Assembly (NCBI RefSeq): GCF_004402405.1 | Contig: NZ_SOFE01000008.1 | Span: 1-64,000, forward strand | Direction: 5' to 3' | Length of the DNA: 64,000 nucleotides | DNA from: Cryobacterium levicorallinum | GTDB taxonomy: Bacteria; Actinomycetota; Actinomycetes; Actinomycetales; Microbacteriaceae | In this document: positions 17,141-26,206 of the stretch, piece after piece | How the letters are laid out: the number at the start of each line of letters is the position of its first letter | Numbering within the stretch: position 1 is the stretch's first letter | Made by a program: the position numbers and the translations under genes | Notes under the pieces: generated by a model | Database searches by the model: none | Seen by the model: the letters and a program-made list of their open reading frames with translations, nothing else | Told to the model about the DNA's origin: nothing

Positions 17141-18178
17141 ATGTCTGCCCACCCGGACTCCTACACCCAGGCTTTGGACCGTGCACTGTTGCACGCCCAA
17201 GCTTTGCTTACGTCACTCCCTTCGCGGAACCCGGACTGATGGCACTGCCGTCCGGCCGCTTCGTCGGCTGGGTGATTGGGGGGACCCTGCCCGCAGCCCT
17301 CGCCGCCGACTGGTTGGTGACCGCGTGGGACCAGAACGCCGGAATGCGCTTCGCCACTCCCGCGACTGCCGTACTTGAGGAGAACGCTGCGGGCTGGATC
17401 CTCGATATGCTCGGGCTTCCTCTCGGATCCGATGTCGGATTCACGACGGGCGCGACGATGGCCAATTTCGTCGGTCTTGCCGCGGGTCGGCAGTGGGTTC
17501 TGGAGCATCCGACCCGATTGGTGCAGCGATCGACGTGGCGAAGCGGCAGGGAGCCTGGGTGCACGTGCACGGGGCTTTCGGCCTGTGGGTAGCGGCCGAC
17601 GGCACGCCGGCAACATTGGCCCGGGCGACCCGTTCGAGAAGGTGCCGGAGCTGTCCCGTCGGGCGCGAGGCGTTCCAGTCTGGGCGGCGCTCCGATCCCT
17701 CGGTCGTGATGGCACGATCGCGCTGGTCGACCGTCTCGCGGCCGATGCGCGTGCCCTGGCCGATGGACTGCGGTCGATGCCGGGGGTCAAGGTCCTCAAC
17801 GAGGTGGTGTTCACGCAGGTGTGCGTGAGTTTCGACCGCGACGCTCGCACCCGGCGGGTGACGCAACAGCTCATTGCCCACGGCTCAGCGTGGATGTCGG
17901 GGTCGCTCTGGCACGACCTTGACATTCTGCGCATCTCGGTGAGGAACTGGTCGACGGATGCCGCGGACGTCGCGTTCTCCCTCGCCGCCGTGAAGCGAGC
18001 CTGCGCGACCATGGACGGGGCCGAGGACATAGCGGTGGTCCCGGACTTGGAGGCAGCGATGGGCGCAGTTGTGGACGCAGCCAACGACATAGTGCAGCGC
18101 CGGCCGGACGCCACGTGCCCTGCTCCGCACCCACACCCGCACGCGATCCATAGCCCCGCAACGGACGATCGAAATTGA
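17141..18178 (+). pseudogene. Decayed pyridoxal-phosphate-dependent decarboxylase (group II type)
   Basis: Four pieces of one protein lie in order but in three frames. 17141-17223 encodes SYTQALDRALLHAQALL. 17224-17505 encodes EPGLMALPSGRF and the conserved AADWLVTAWDQNAG with GFTTGATMANFVGLA. 17517-17612 encodes GAWVHVHGAFGLWVAA. 17627-18178 encodes EKVPELSRRARGVPVWAAL to the C-terminus with WMSGSLWHDLDILRIS. Family members in actinobacteria are about 460-480 residues. Here the stretch carrying the Schiff-base lysine, expected between the third and fourth pieces, is missing, as are about 100 residues before the third piece. It cannot make an active enzyme. Confidence 0.88.
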
Positions 18179-18280
18179 CCCTGCGGATCTAACGGCCGCA
18201 TCCGACCACCATCCAGTGACGCCGCACGCCCGGCCACGGGAGCGCCGCTCCAGCCGGCTCCTGGTAGCCCCATACGCGCC

Positions 18281-19810
18281 TTACGCGCGGCGCACCCAGC
18301 CAGCCTCGCGTTCCTGGGCGGCCCCGTCGAGGTCGAGGCCGCCCAGGGCGCCGCGCACGGCCGCACTCGACAGCCCGGCTCGGCGTGACAGGTCGGCGAC
18401 CGTGCGCGGCGAGCGACCGCTGAGAGCATCAAACACGCGCACCTGGTCGCTCGTGCGGGGAATCGGACCGGGGCCCGCATCGGTGTTGGGCCCCGCTTCC
18501 AGGTGGAAATTGGCCAAGGGCACCTGAATCGACCGATCGCCGACCAGCTCGGCCATTTCGGTCGGGTTGGTCACGCACACCGCGGCGAACTCCCGGATGA
18601 GGCGGTGGCAGCCAGCCGAGGTCGGGCTCGTGATCGGGCCGGGCACCGCGCCAAGCGGGCGACCGAGCGCGGAGGCATGGCCGGCTGTGTTGAGCGAGCC
18701 GGACCGCCAGCCGGCCTCAAGCACGACCGTCGCCGCACTGGACGCGGCGATGAGCCGGTTTCGTTGCAGAAACCTCCATTTCGTGGGTGCTGCGCCGCAG
18801 GGAAGCTCGGAGACGACCGCGCCGGAGGCCACGATGCGGGTGAGCAGGGAGTCGTGGCCACTCGGGTAAAACCGGTCGACTCCCCCGGCGAGAAAGGCCA
18901 CGGTCAGACCGTCACTGGCCAGGGCGGCCCGGTGGGCCATCCCGTCGATGCCGTACGCGGCACCGGAAACGATGGCGAAGCCACGGTCGACCAGCCCCGC
19001 CGAAGCTTCCATGGCGATGTGCTCGCCGTATCCGGTGGCGGCCCGCGCCCCGACCAGTGCGATGGAGTTGGGCAGCGCGGCGAGGGCACCGGGTCCGCCA
19101 CGCCACCACAGGGCAAGCGGGGCGTGCTTCTCGAGGTCATTGAGAGCCGCCGGCCAGAGGGAATCCGTGGCCAGCAGCAAACGAGCCTCGACGCGGGCCG
19201 CCTGTTGCAGCGAGCGGATGACCTCGGTCGAGTTGAGCCGCGGGCGCCAGCGCTGCAGCCCCTGGTCTAACGCGGCCTCGAGTTCGGCGCTGGTGTCGGC
19301 ATCCGCTTCGCTGAAATCGATGGACGGACTCACTGCGAACAGCACACTCGGGCCGACCGTCGTGTCGCCGGAGAGCGCGTCGCGCACCAGGGCACCGAGG
19401 CGCACCGGGCTCCACGCCTCGAGAATAGCGGTCAGGGCGACGCTGGCACCGAGGCTCGCCACGAGCACTCCCGCCATGCCGTCGCCCGGCTCAGCGATGC
19501 CCGACCACGCGGCGCGGGCGAACACCTCGGCGACCATTGCGGTCTCGATTTCCATGGCGGCGCCGTTGGTCGTGCCGCTCCTGTCTGCACCGTCGGCCCG
19601 ATCTGCACCGACGGCCCGATCTGTGCTATCGGCTACGCCTGCGCTGCCGGCCAGACCTGGTGTCTTGGCGCTCGAAATCGGGACCAGGTTCTGGCCTGCA
19701 GCCGCGGTGCCGTCGCAGGTCTGCGGTCCGTCACCGGCCGCTGGCATCCCACCGCGCACACCGGCGGTGAGTGCCCTGACCCGGGATTCGTCCAGACCAA
19801 ACAGCTTCAT
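18281..19810 (-). CDS. dprA: DNA-processing protein DprA
   Basis: DprA loads RecA on incoming single-stranded DNA. The Rossmann-like domain shows GARAATGYGEHIAMEAS, FLAGGVDRFYPSGHDSLL, VSELPCGAAPTKWRFLQRNR and GHASALGRPLGAVPGPITS; a C-terminal winged helix (about 445-505) follows. The product has 509 residues, long for DprA, because of an N-terminal extension with a low-complexity stretch (GADRADGADRSG) near 72-85. ATG at 19810 is chosen because it overlaps the comM stop as ATGA. DprA is widespread in species with no known competence, so it is not proof of transformation. Confidence 0.93.
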   Translation of the reverse strand: MKLFGLDESRVRALTAGVRGGMPAAGDGPQTCDGTAAAGQNLVPISSAKTPGLAGSAGVADSTDRAVGADRADGADRSGTTNGAAMEIETAMVAEVFARAAWSGIAEPGDGMAGVLVASLGASVALTAILEAWSPVRLGALVRDALSGDTTVGPSVLFAVSPSIDFSEADADTSAELEAALDQGLQRWRPRLNSTEVIRSLQQAARVEARLLLATDSLWPAALNDLEKHAPLALWWRGGPGALAALPNSIALVGARAATGYGEHIAMEASAGLVDRGFAIVSGAAYGIDGMAHRAALASDGLTVAFLAGGVDRFYPSGHDSLLTRIVASGAVVSELPCGAAPTKWRFLQRNRLIAASSAATVVLEAGWRSGSLNTAGHASALGRPLGAVPGPITSPTSAGCHRLIREFAAVCVTNPTEMAELVGDRSIQVPLANFHLEAGPNTDAGPGPIPRTSDQVRVFDALSGRSPRTVADLSRRAGLSSAAVRGALGGLDLDGAAQEREAGWVRRA

Positions 19811-21342
19811 GATGTCATTCCTTTGCGTAGGTAAAGGGCTTGACCGACCTGGTCGGCGCCGGGACTGGTGAGACCGTCGTAGTCGGCGAGGGTCCAGGCG
19901 ATGCGCAGCACCCGGTCGTAGCCGCGCATGGTGATTCCGCCACGTTCGAGGGCGCGATCCAGGCCCGCCGTGCATGCCGGGGCCAGCCGCACCGGGGCAC
20001 CGCGCAGCCACGGGCCGGGCACCTGGGAGTTCACGGTCCACGGCGTGCTGCCCAGCCGTTCGGCTGCTGCAGCCCGAGCGGCCACCACCCGATCCCGGGC
20101 GCTAATGCTCGTGACGCGCTGGGTGCCGGCGGCGAGGCGCAGCTGGGCGGCGGTAATGCGCTTGACGTTGAGTTGGATGTCGATGCGGTCGAGCAGCGGA
20201 CCGGAGATGCGCGCAAGATAGCGGCGGCGCGCGTTCGGCGGGCAGGTGCAGCTCAGGTCGCCGGCCCCGTACTGCCCGCAGGGGCACGGATTGGCCGCCA
20301 TCACCAGTTGGAAACTGGCCGGGAAGTGGGCGACGGCATTGGCCCGGTGGATGCTGATCCAGCCGGATTCCAACGGTTGGCGCAGCGCGTCAAGCACCGG
20401 CGAAGCGAATTCGGGGGCTTCATCGAGAAACAGCACTCCGTGCGAGGCTTGCGAGGCAGCACCGGGACGAATCTGCCCGTTGCCGCCGCCGACCATGGCT
20501 GCGGCCGTTGCGGTGTGATGGGGCGCTTCCCACGGCGGCCGGGTAATCAGGGCATCGCCGAGTCCGAGACCGCTGAGCGAGCGCAGGGAGCTGACTTCGA
20601 GCGAGCTGGCCGGGTCGAGATCGGGCAACAGCCCGGGCAGTCGGGCCGCGAGCATTGTCTTGCCGGCGCCGGGCGGGCCGAGCAGAAAAACGTGGTGCCC
20701 ACCGGCGGCGGCGATCTGCAGCGCCAGGATGGCGTCGTCGTTGCCGATCACGTCGGCGAGGTCGGGTTCGGCAGCCAGACTGCTCGGTACGGTCGTCGCC
20801 AGGATCGGCTCGACCGGAATCGTCGGGAGGTTTGCCCCATGCCAGATCGCCGCATCGCGCAGCGATGCGACGCCGATCACTCGAATATCGGGAACGAGTC
20901 GCGCCTCCGCCTCATTGCCGATGGGTACCATCACCGTCGTGTGACCGAGGCGGGCGGCGGTCATCACGCCCGGCAGGATTCCCGGGGTCGGTCGCAGCCG
21001 CCCGTCGAGGGCAAGCTCGCCGAAGTGCACGACCTTGCCCACCGACACCTGCGAAATGGTGCTGTCGGCGGCGAGGCAAGCCAGGGCGATCGCGAGGTCG
21101 AACCCGGCACCGTGTTTGGGCAGCGCGGCCGGCGACAGATTGATGGTGAGGCGGTGAACAGTGAGGGGGCATCCACTGTTGGCGGCCGCAGCACGCACCC
21201 GCTGGGTCGCCTGGGACAGGGCAGCGTCGGGCAGGCCGATCAGAATCATGCCGGGCAGTTGCGCCGAGATATCGGCCTCGACCTCGACGAGCGCTCCGGT
21301 CAGGCCGAGCAGCGCCACGGCATGGGTGCGGGCGATCCCCAT
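19807..21342 (-). CDS. comM: YifB/ComM-family Mg-chelatase-like AAA ATPase
   Basis: The 511-residue protein begins with the Lon-like subdomain I (GIARTHAVALLGLTGALVEV). A AAA+ module follows with Walker A GPPGAGKTM, Walker B-type FLDEAPEF and arginine-containing DRIDI. The C-terminal helical domain includes RGYDRVLRIAWTLADYDG. A cysteine cluster at CPCGQYGAGDLSCTCPP is typical for the family. ComM is a hexameric branch-migration helicase that aids integration of transforming DNA. It overlaps dprA by four bases and yraN by one base (TGATG), the usual yraN-comM-dprA operon. Confidence 0.94.
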   Translation of the reverse strand: MGIARTHAVALLGLTGALVEVEADISAQLPGMILIGLPDAALSQATQRVRAAAANSGCPLTVHRLTINLSPAALPKHGAGFDLAIALACLAADSTISQVSVGKVVHFGELALDGRLRPTPGILPGVMTAARLGHTTVMVPIGNEAEARLVPDIRVIGVASLRDAAIWHGANLPTIPVEPILATTVPSSLAAEPDLADVIGNDDAILALQIAAAGGHHVFLLGPPGAGKTMLAARLPGLLPDLDPASSLEVSSLRSLSGLGLGDALITRPPWEAPHHTATAAAMVGGGNGQIRPGAASQASHGVLFLDEAPEFASPVLDALRQPLESGWISIHRANAVAHFPASFQLVMAANPCPCGQYGAGDLSCTCPPNARRRYLARISGPLLDRIDIQLNVKRITAAQLRLAAGTQRVTSISARDRVVAARAAAAERLGSTPWTVNSQVPGPWLRGAPVRLAPACTAGLDRALERGGITMRGYDRVLRIAWTLADYDGLTSPGADQVGQALYLRKGMTS

Positions 21343-21698
21343 CAGAACACGCCCTCGAGGTGTTCGATGACCGGTTCGCGGCCCCGCGGGGCGATCACGG
21401 CGATGACGTCAAGCCTAATCTGGCGCGGCCACCGCTCGGCCTGCACACACCAGGCCGCGGCGAGGCGGCGCATGCGGGCAAGTTTTTTCACGGTGATGGC
21501 TTCAAACGGATGCCCAAAGCTCAGGCTGCTGCGCGTCTTCACCTCGACAAAAACCACCGCAGAACCGCGTTGTGCGACGAGGTCGATCTCTCCCTCGGCG
21601 CACCGCCAGTTGCGGGTCAGAATTGTGTAGCCGGCACCCTCCAGAAAGCGAGCGGCCTGCTCTTCACCGAGTTTGCCGACTTCGTCTTTGCGCGCCAC
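21342..21698 (-). CDS. yraN: YraN family protein (UPF0102), nuclease-like fold
   Basis: This 118-residue protein belongs to UPF0102. Motifs GKLGEEQAARFLEGAGYTIL, NWRCAEGEIDLVA and VFVEVKTRSS form a PD-(D/E)xK-like core, with the Asp of GEIDLV and the Glu/Lys of EVK. Its substrate is not established, though the fold and constant link to comM and dprA suggest DNA. First gene of yraN-comM-dprA; no gene is seen in the 150 bases before it. Confidence 0.9.
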   Translation of the reverse strand: MARKDEVGKLGEEQAARFLEGAGYTILTRNWRCAEGEIDLVAQRGSAVVFVEVKTRSSLSFGHPFEAITVKKLARMRRLAAAWCVQAERWPRQIRLDVIAVIAPRGREPVIEHLEGVF

Positions 21699-21848
21699 GA
21701 GTGCCTCCGAGAACCAGAGTGACCGCTCGCGGGGCGCCGTGGCCGGGCCGCCACCGCATTGGTCCAGAATGCGGCGATCCGGGCGCTGTGGAGGAGGCTA
21801 CCCGCAGCAGGAGCAGGCTGCGTCGGGGTGCAGAACAGACCGGGGCGG

Positions 21849-22988
21849 CTACTCGTCCTGCAGCACGAACAAGCGGCGCACGACCTCGCCGGCGACGAGC
21901 GCATCCAGGCTCTCGTTGAGGTCGGCGAGCGGACGCGTATCGGTGTGCAACAGCTCGACCGGCAGCTTGCCGTCGCGCCAGAGCTGCAGGTAGGCCGGAA
22001 TGTCCCGGCTCGGCACGGCGTCGCCCATATAGGAGCCGAGCAGCCGGCGACCGAGCCCCGCGAACTGCAGCGCGGGCGTTGTGATGGTCTGCTCGGGGTG
22101 CGGCAGGCCGACCGAGACGAGCGCGCCGCCGCGGGTGAGCAGGGCGAGGCTCGCCTCCATGACCCGGGCGCTGCCGACCGCCTCGATGGCGAGATCAACA
22201 CCGTCGCCGGCATGCGTGTTCACGAGCTCCGCTGCTTGCTCGGGCGATCCGGCGTGGTCGGCGCCGCACCGCACGGCGAGGGCTTGTTTTTCGGGCAGCG
22301 GATCGATGGCGATCACGGTCGTGCCGTCGACCTGCGCGGCGGCCATGACCGCCATCAGGCCGACCGCGCCGAGACCGAACACGATCACCGACTGGCCGGG
22401 CGCGAGGGCGCCGGTGCCCAGCACGGCGCCGATGCCGGTCAGGGCCGCGCAGCCGAACATTGCAGCAACCTCGAACGGAACATCCTGGTCGATCACCACG
22501 ACGGATTCGCGGGCGACGACGGCGTACTGGGAGAACGCCGAGACGCCCAGGTGGTGGTTGATACGCTCCCCCGCTCCGCCCACCAGCACGGCCGAGCCGT
22601 GCAGCAGGTCGCCGGTTCCATTGGCCTCGGCGCCGCGGTGGCAGAGTGCTGGCCGCCCGGCCCGGCAGGCGCGGCAGTCGCCGCAGCTCGGCACGAACAC
22701 GAGAACGACCCGGTCGCCGAGCTCGAGATCATCGATGCCGTCGCCGAGACCGGCAACGGTTCCCGCGGCTTCGTGGCCGAGCGCCATCGGCAGGGGGCGC
22801 TGGCGCGAACCGTCAATGACCGACAGGTCCGAGTGGCAGAGGCTGGCCCGTTCGATGCGCACGAGCACCTCGCCGGCGCGCGGGACCGGCACCGGAATCT
22901 GCTCAAACGTCAGCGGGCGGCTGTCGGCGTAGGGGCGCGCCGAGCCCGCTTCGCGAAGAATCGTGCTGAGCATCATTGTTGGAGTCAT
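21849..22988 (-). CDS. Zinc-dependent alcohol dehydrogenase, MDR superfamily
   Basis: The 379-residue protein has both zinc sites of classical medium-chain dehydrogenases. The catalytic site uses Cys of ASLCHSDLS and GHEAAGTV; the structural site is CGDCRACRAGRPALC. The cofactor domain has VFGLGAVGLMAV, followed by VIAIDPLPEK, where the aspartate after the second strand favours NAD over NADP. Overall it is nearest to class-III-like/AdhE2-type alcohol dehydrogenases. Substrate cannot be assigned. It is transcribed divergently from the Ddn-like gene at 23028, with 39 bases between them. Confidence 0.85.
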   Translation of the reverse strand: MTPTMMLSTILREAGSARPYADSRPLTFEQIPVPVPRAGEVLVRIERASLCHSDLSVIDGSRQRPLPMALGHEAAGTVAGLGDGIDDLELGDRVVLVFVPSCGDCRACRAGRPALCHRGAEANGTGDLLHGSAVLVGGAGERINHHLGVSAFSQYAVVARESVVVIDQDVPFEVAAMFGCAALTGIGAVLGTGALAPGQSVIVFGLGAVGLMAVMAAAQVDGTTVIAIDPLPEKQALAVRCGADHAGSPEQAAELVNTHAGDGVDLAIEAVGSARVMEASLALLTRGGALVSVGLPHPEQTITTPALQFAGLGRRLLGSYMGDAVPSRDIPAYLQLWRDGKLPVELLHTDTRPLADLNESLDALVAGEVVRRLFVLQDE

Positions 22989-23027
22989 TCCTTCAACCTA
23001 TCGCCAGTGGCCACGTACGCTGGGCTT

Positions 23028-23471
23028 ATGACCACGCTGCGCAACCGGGTGACCGATTTCACAATGCGCGCCATGAATGGTGTGCACCGGATGCTTCTGG
23101 CCCTCACGGGCGGACGCCTCGGCTGGACCATCGGCACCATGCAGACCGTTGAACTGCACACGATCGGCCGCAGCAGCGGGCTTCCTCGGTCGACGATGCT
23201 CACGGCGCCGATTCATGAGAGCGGGCGGTATGTGCTGGTGGCGTCCAAGGGCGGCGACGACCGGCATCCGTTCTGGTACAGCAACCTCGTGGCGCAGCCG
23301 GACGTAGACCTGACCATTCGCGGGGTGACGCGGCCTTTTCGGGCGCGCACCGCGACATCCGCTGAGAAAGCCGCGCTGTGGCCGCGCATCGTGGCCGCCT
23401 ACCCCGGCTATGGCGCCTACCAGGCAAAAACCGACCGCGACATTCCCGTGGTCATCTGCGAGCCGCGCTAA
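23028..23471 (+). CDS. Deazaflavin (F420)-dependent nitroreductase family protein (Ddn-like)
   Basis: This 147-residue split-barrel protein shows the family pattern VELHTIGRSSGLPRSTMLTAP, YVLVASKGGDDRHPFWYSNLVAQPDV and AYPGYGAYQAKTDRDIPVVI. Relatives such as mycobacterial Ddn use coenzyme F420 to reduce quinones or nitro compounds. With the LLM enzyme at 38138 it suggests that the organism makes F420. The frame stays open far upstream over the antisense of the dehydrogenase; the ATG at 23028 gives the family start. Confidence 0.87.
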   Translation: MTTLRNRVTDFTMRAMNGVHRMLLALTGGRLGWTIGTMQTVELHTIGRSSGLPRSTMLTAPIHESGRYVLVASKGGDDRHPFWYSNLVAQPDVDLTIRGVTRPFRARTATSAEKAALWPRIVAAYPGYGAYQAKTDRDIPVVICEPR

Positions 23472-23599
23472 CCCGGTGTTGAGGTTACGCTACGCGAAAG
23501 CGGCGGCGGCGGGCTTCCCTGCTTACCCTCGATGTCTGAGCGAGGAGCGGGTGACCCGCCGACTCCGCGGACCGCCAGCGGAACGCGAGCACATCCCCC

Positions 23600-23662
23600 G
23601 GCCCACCTTAGGAAGCTGGGCCCGTGATAGATCATGGGCCCACTTTCCGGGCCCGGGCCCGG
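23600..23662 (+). repeat. GGGCCC palindromic element, copy 1 (likely bidirectional terminator)
   Basis: First of three near-identical elements (others 39146-39234, inverted, and 43109-43175). It contains GGGCCC-centred arms around GTGATAGATCAT and ends with a GGGCCCGGGCCCGG palindrome. It lies between the 3' ends of convergent genes (23471 and 23677), so it could stop transcription from both sides. Confidence 0.8.
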
Positions 23663-23676
23663 TGCAAATCACATTG

Positions 23677-25176
23677 CTAGGCGACGGGCTCGAGGGCCTC
23701 AGCGGCGAGGATGGCCGGGAAGATGGGCGCGTGCACGCCGGCCATCTCCTCGAGTACCCGAATGACCTGGCAGCTGTAGCCGAATTCGTTGTCGTACCAG
23801 ACGTACAGCACGGCCTTCTGCTCGGTGACGATGGTGGCCAGCCCGTCGACGATACCGGCGCGACGCGAGCCGAGAAAGTCGCTGGAGACGACCTCGGGCG
23901 AGTCAATGTAGTCGATCTGCCGGTGCAGCGAAGAGTGCAGCGACATGGTGCGCAGGTAGGTGTTGAGTTCGTCCTTATCGGTGGCTCCGGCCAGGTTGAG
24001 GTTGAGGATGGCCATCGACACGTCGGGCGTGGGCACGCGAATCGCGTTGCCGGTGAGTTTGCCGGCGAGCTCGGGCAGAGCCTTGGCGACGGCCTTCGCC
24101 GCACCGGTCTCGGTGATCACCATGTTGAGCGCGGCCGAGCGACCACGGCGGTCGCCGGAGTGGAAGTTGTCGATCAGGTTCTGGTCGTTGGTGAAGGAGT
24201 GCACCGTTTCGACGTGGCCGTCGATGATGCCGTAGCGGTCATTGATCGCCTTGAGCACCGGGGTGATCGCGTTCGTGGTGCAGGACGCAGCGGTGATGAT
24301 GCGGTCGCTCGCCAGGATGTCGCCGTGGTTGATGCCGTGCACGATGTTCTTGAGCGCGCCCTTGCCCGGCGCGGTCAACAGCACCCGGGACACTCCGGGG
24401 CATTTCAGGTGCTGCGACAGGCCTTCTTCGTCGCGCCATTTGCCGGTGTTGTCGACGACGATGGCGTCGTGAATGCCGTACTGCGTGTAGTCGACGCTGG
24501 CCGGGTCGCCGGAGTAGATCACCTGGATGAGCGTGCCGTTGGCGAGGATGGTGTTGTTCTCTTCGTCGATGGTGATCGTGCCCTCGAAGGGGCCGTGCAC
24601 CGAGTCGCGGCGCAGCAGGCTCGCGCGCTTCACCAGGTCATTGGCGGATCCGCGCCGCACGACGATGGCCCGCAGACGGAGCCCCTGGCCACCACCGGCG
24701 TGCTCGATCAGGATGCGCGCGAGCAGTCGGCCGATCCGGCCGAACCCGTAGAGCACCACGTCGGTGCTGGAGCGACCGTCCCGTCCGTGCTGGCCGACCA
24801 CATCGGCGAGTTCGCCGCGCAGGTATTCCTCGAGGGTGACTCGGTCGTTCTGCTCGCGAAAGCCGAGGGCGAGGCGGGCCAGGTCGACCGAGGCAGCACC
24901 GAGACCCAACCCGTCGAGGGCCTGCAGAATCGGCAGCGTCTCGTCGAGCGGCAACTCAACATCCGCTATATGACGCGCGAAGCGGTGTGCCTTGATTAGG
25001 CCGATGACCGACTTGTTGACCAGGCCGCGCCCGTAGACGCTCGTCACCACGTTGTTGTCGCGGTAGAGGCGGCCGATCAGGGGAATCATCGCCTCGGCGA
25101 GAGCCTCGCGGTTGCTCCACGTTGCACGGGCACGATCAGCGTCCTGGATCACAGGGTTGCCTTCCTTAACCTTCAT
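23677..25176 (-). CDS. Glyceraldehyde-3-phosphate dehydrogenase, long type
   Basis: The protein has 499 residues. An extra N-terminal region of about 140 residues precedes a normal GAPDH core: NAD(P) fold VVLYGFGRIGRLLARILIEH, catalytic AASCTTNAITPVLKAI with the nucleophile Cys, VHSFTNDQNLID, RRGRSAALNMVITETGAAKAV and WYDNEFGYSCQVIRVL. This about 480-residue form is known in actinobacteria; in Corynebacterium glutamicum a second GAPDH (GapB) of this kind works mainly in gluconeogenesis. It is probably not the main glycolytic enzyme, but that is inferred. It ends next to the palindromic element. Confidence 0.87.
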   Translation of the reverse strand: MKVKEGNPVIQDADRARATWSNREALAEAMIPLIGRLYRDNNVVTSVYGRGLVNKSVIGLIKAHRFARHIADVELPLDETLPILQALDGLGLGAASVDLARLALGFREQNDRVTLEEYLRGELADVVGQHGRDGRSSTDVVLYGFGRIGRLLARILIEHAGGGQGLRLRAIVVRRGSANDLVKRASLLRRDSVHGPFEGTITIDEENNTILANGTLIQVIYSGDPASVDYTQYGIHDAIVVDNTGKWRDEEGLSQHLKCPGVSRVLLTAPGKGALKNIVHGINHGDILASDRIITAASCTTNAITPVLKAINDRYGIIDGHVETVHSFTNDQNLIDNFHSGDRRGRSAALNMVITETGAAKAVAKALPELAGKLTGNAIRVPTPDVSMAILNLNLAGATDKDELNTYLRTMSLHSSLHRQIDYIDSPEVVSSDFLGSRRAGIVDGLATIVTEQKAVLYVWYDNEFGYSCQVIRVLEEMAGVHAPIFPAILAAEALEPVA

Positions 25177-25225
25177 TAGTCAGTATGGCGATATCCCCGG
25201 CCACCCAGGGCACCGGAGTCGTTCC

Positions 25226-25549
25226 TTACTCGTCGAGCGCAAGTTCCTTGGGAAGTTCGAAGTCCTTCGACGCGAGCTCTTCCACGTTGACGTCCTTGAA
25301 GGTCAGCACGCGTACCGACTTCACGAACCGGTCGGAGCGGTAAACGTCCCAGACCCAGACGTCCTTCATAGTCAGTTCGAAATAAAAGTCGTGCTCAGTG
25401 TCACGGCGCACCAACTCGACCTCGTTCGCGAGGTAGAAGCGTCGTTCGGTTTCGACAACGTACTGGAACTGGCCAACGACGTCTCGATATTCCCGGTACA
25501 GGGCCAACTCGACCTCTCGGTCGTAGTCCTCGATTTCGTCTTCTTCCAT
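25226..25549 (-). CDS. DUF2469 family protein
   Basis: This 107-residue acidic protein, EDYDREVELALYREYRDVVG at the start, belongs to DUF2469, a family restricted to Actinobacteria and nearly always found just after rnhB, as here (12-base gap). It has a tyrosine- and charge-rich middle (RRFYLANEVELVRRDTEHDF) and no cysteine or known catalytic motif. No function has been established. ATG at 25549. Confidence 0.92.
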   Translation of the reverse strand: MEEDEIEDYDREVELALYREYRDVVGQFQYVVETERRFYLANEVELVRRDTEHDFYFELTMKDVWVWDVYRSDRFVKSVRVLTFKDVNVEELASKDFELPKELALDE

Positions 25550-25561
25550 GGTGACCTCATC

Positions 25562-26206
25562 TTACAATGAGATTTTCAGCCACGATTTTCGATGTAAAGG
25601 GCTCGGTCCGAGCAGGTCGATCGCGCTCATGTGCGCCGCGCTGCCATAGCCCTTATTCGACGCCCAGCCGTAGCCAGGTTCGTCATCGTGCGCCGCGATC
25701 ATCAGACGGTCGCGGTATACCTTCGCAATAACGGATGCCGCCGCGACCGACCCGCAATCCCGGTCGGCTTTGATGCGGGTCACGACGTTCAGCGGGGTGG
25801 CCAGCGCCTTATTCAACCAGTCGTCACTGCCGTCGAGCAGCACGATGCTGCCGGCCACGTCGACGCCCTGCGCATACAGGTCGGACAGGGCACGCTTGCC
25901 GGCCAGGCCGAGGCAGGCGATGATGCCGAGTTCGTCGACCTCCGCGGCCGAGGCGAGTCCGACAGCCGAGAACGTCGCCCAGGCCGCGGCGAGCGGCGCA
26001 AGAAGTTCGCGGCGCGGCTCGCTGAGCATCTTCGAATCGCGCAGTCCAAGGGGCATGGTCAGAACCGATGCGTTCACCGCGGCGAATCCGACGGCCACCG
26101 GCCCGGCGAGGGCACCGCGGCCGACCTCGTCGCACCCGATGACGAAGCTCGCGCCGCGGTGCAGCAGGTCGAACTCCACGTCGAGGGTGGGATCAGATAC
26201 TGCCAC
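25562..26206 (-). CDS. rnhB: Ribonuclease HII
   Basis: RNase HII removes single ribonucleotides and RNA primers from DNA. The active-site start CDEVGRGALAGPV carries the DE pair; RDSKMLSEPRR and IKADRDCGSVAAASVIAKVYRD contain the remaining acidic residues and the SxxAK motif. Length 214, normal. The GTG start at 26206 shares one base with the lepB stop (TAGTG-like junction), so translation is coupled. Confidence 0.95.
   Translation of the reverse strand: MAVSDPTLDVEFDLLHRGASFVIGCDEVGRGALAGPVAVGFAAVNASVLTMPLGLRDSKMLSEPRRELLAPLAAAWATFSAVGLASAAEVDELGIIACLGLAGKRALSDLYAQGVDVAGSIVLLDGSDDWLNKALATPLNVVTRIKADRDCGSVAAASVIAKVYRDRLMIAAHDDEPGYGWASNKGYGSAAHMSAIDLLGPSPLHRKSWLKISL

Noticed and set aside
18281-21698. 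yraN-comM-dprA as proof of natural transformation
   Set aside because: These genes are kept in many species without known competence, and no pilus or ComEC gene is in the window.
21759-23471. Very long plus-strand frame over the dehydrogenase, and similar long frames opposite trmD, comM and smc
   Set aside because: Antisense frames in high-G+C DNA with shadow composition; only the C-terminal part from 23028 is a real gene.
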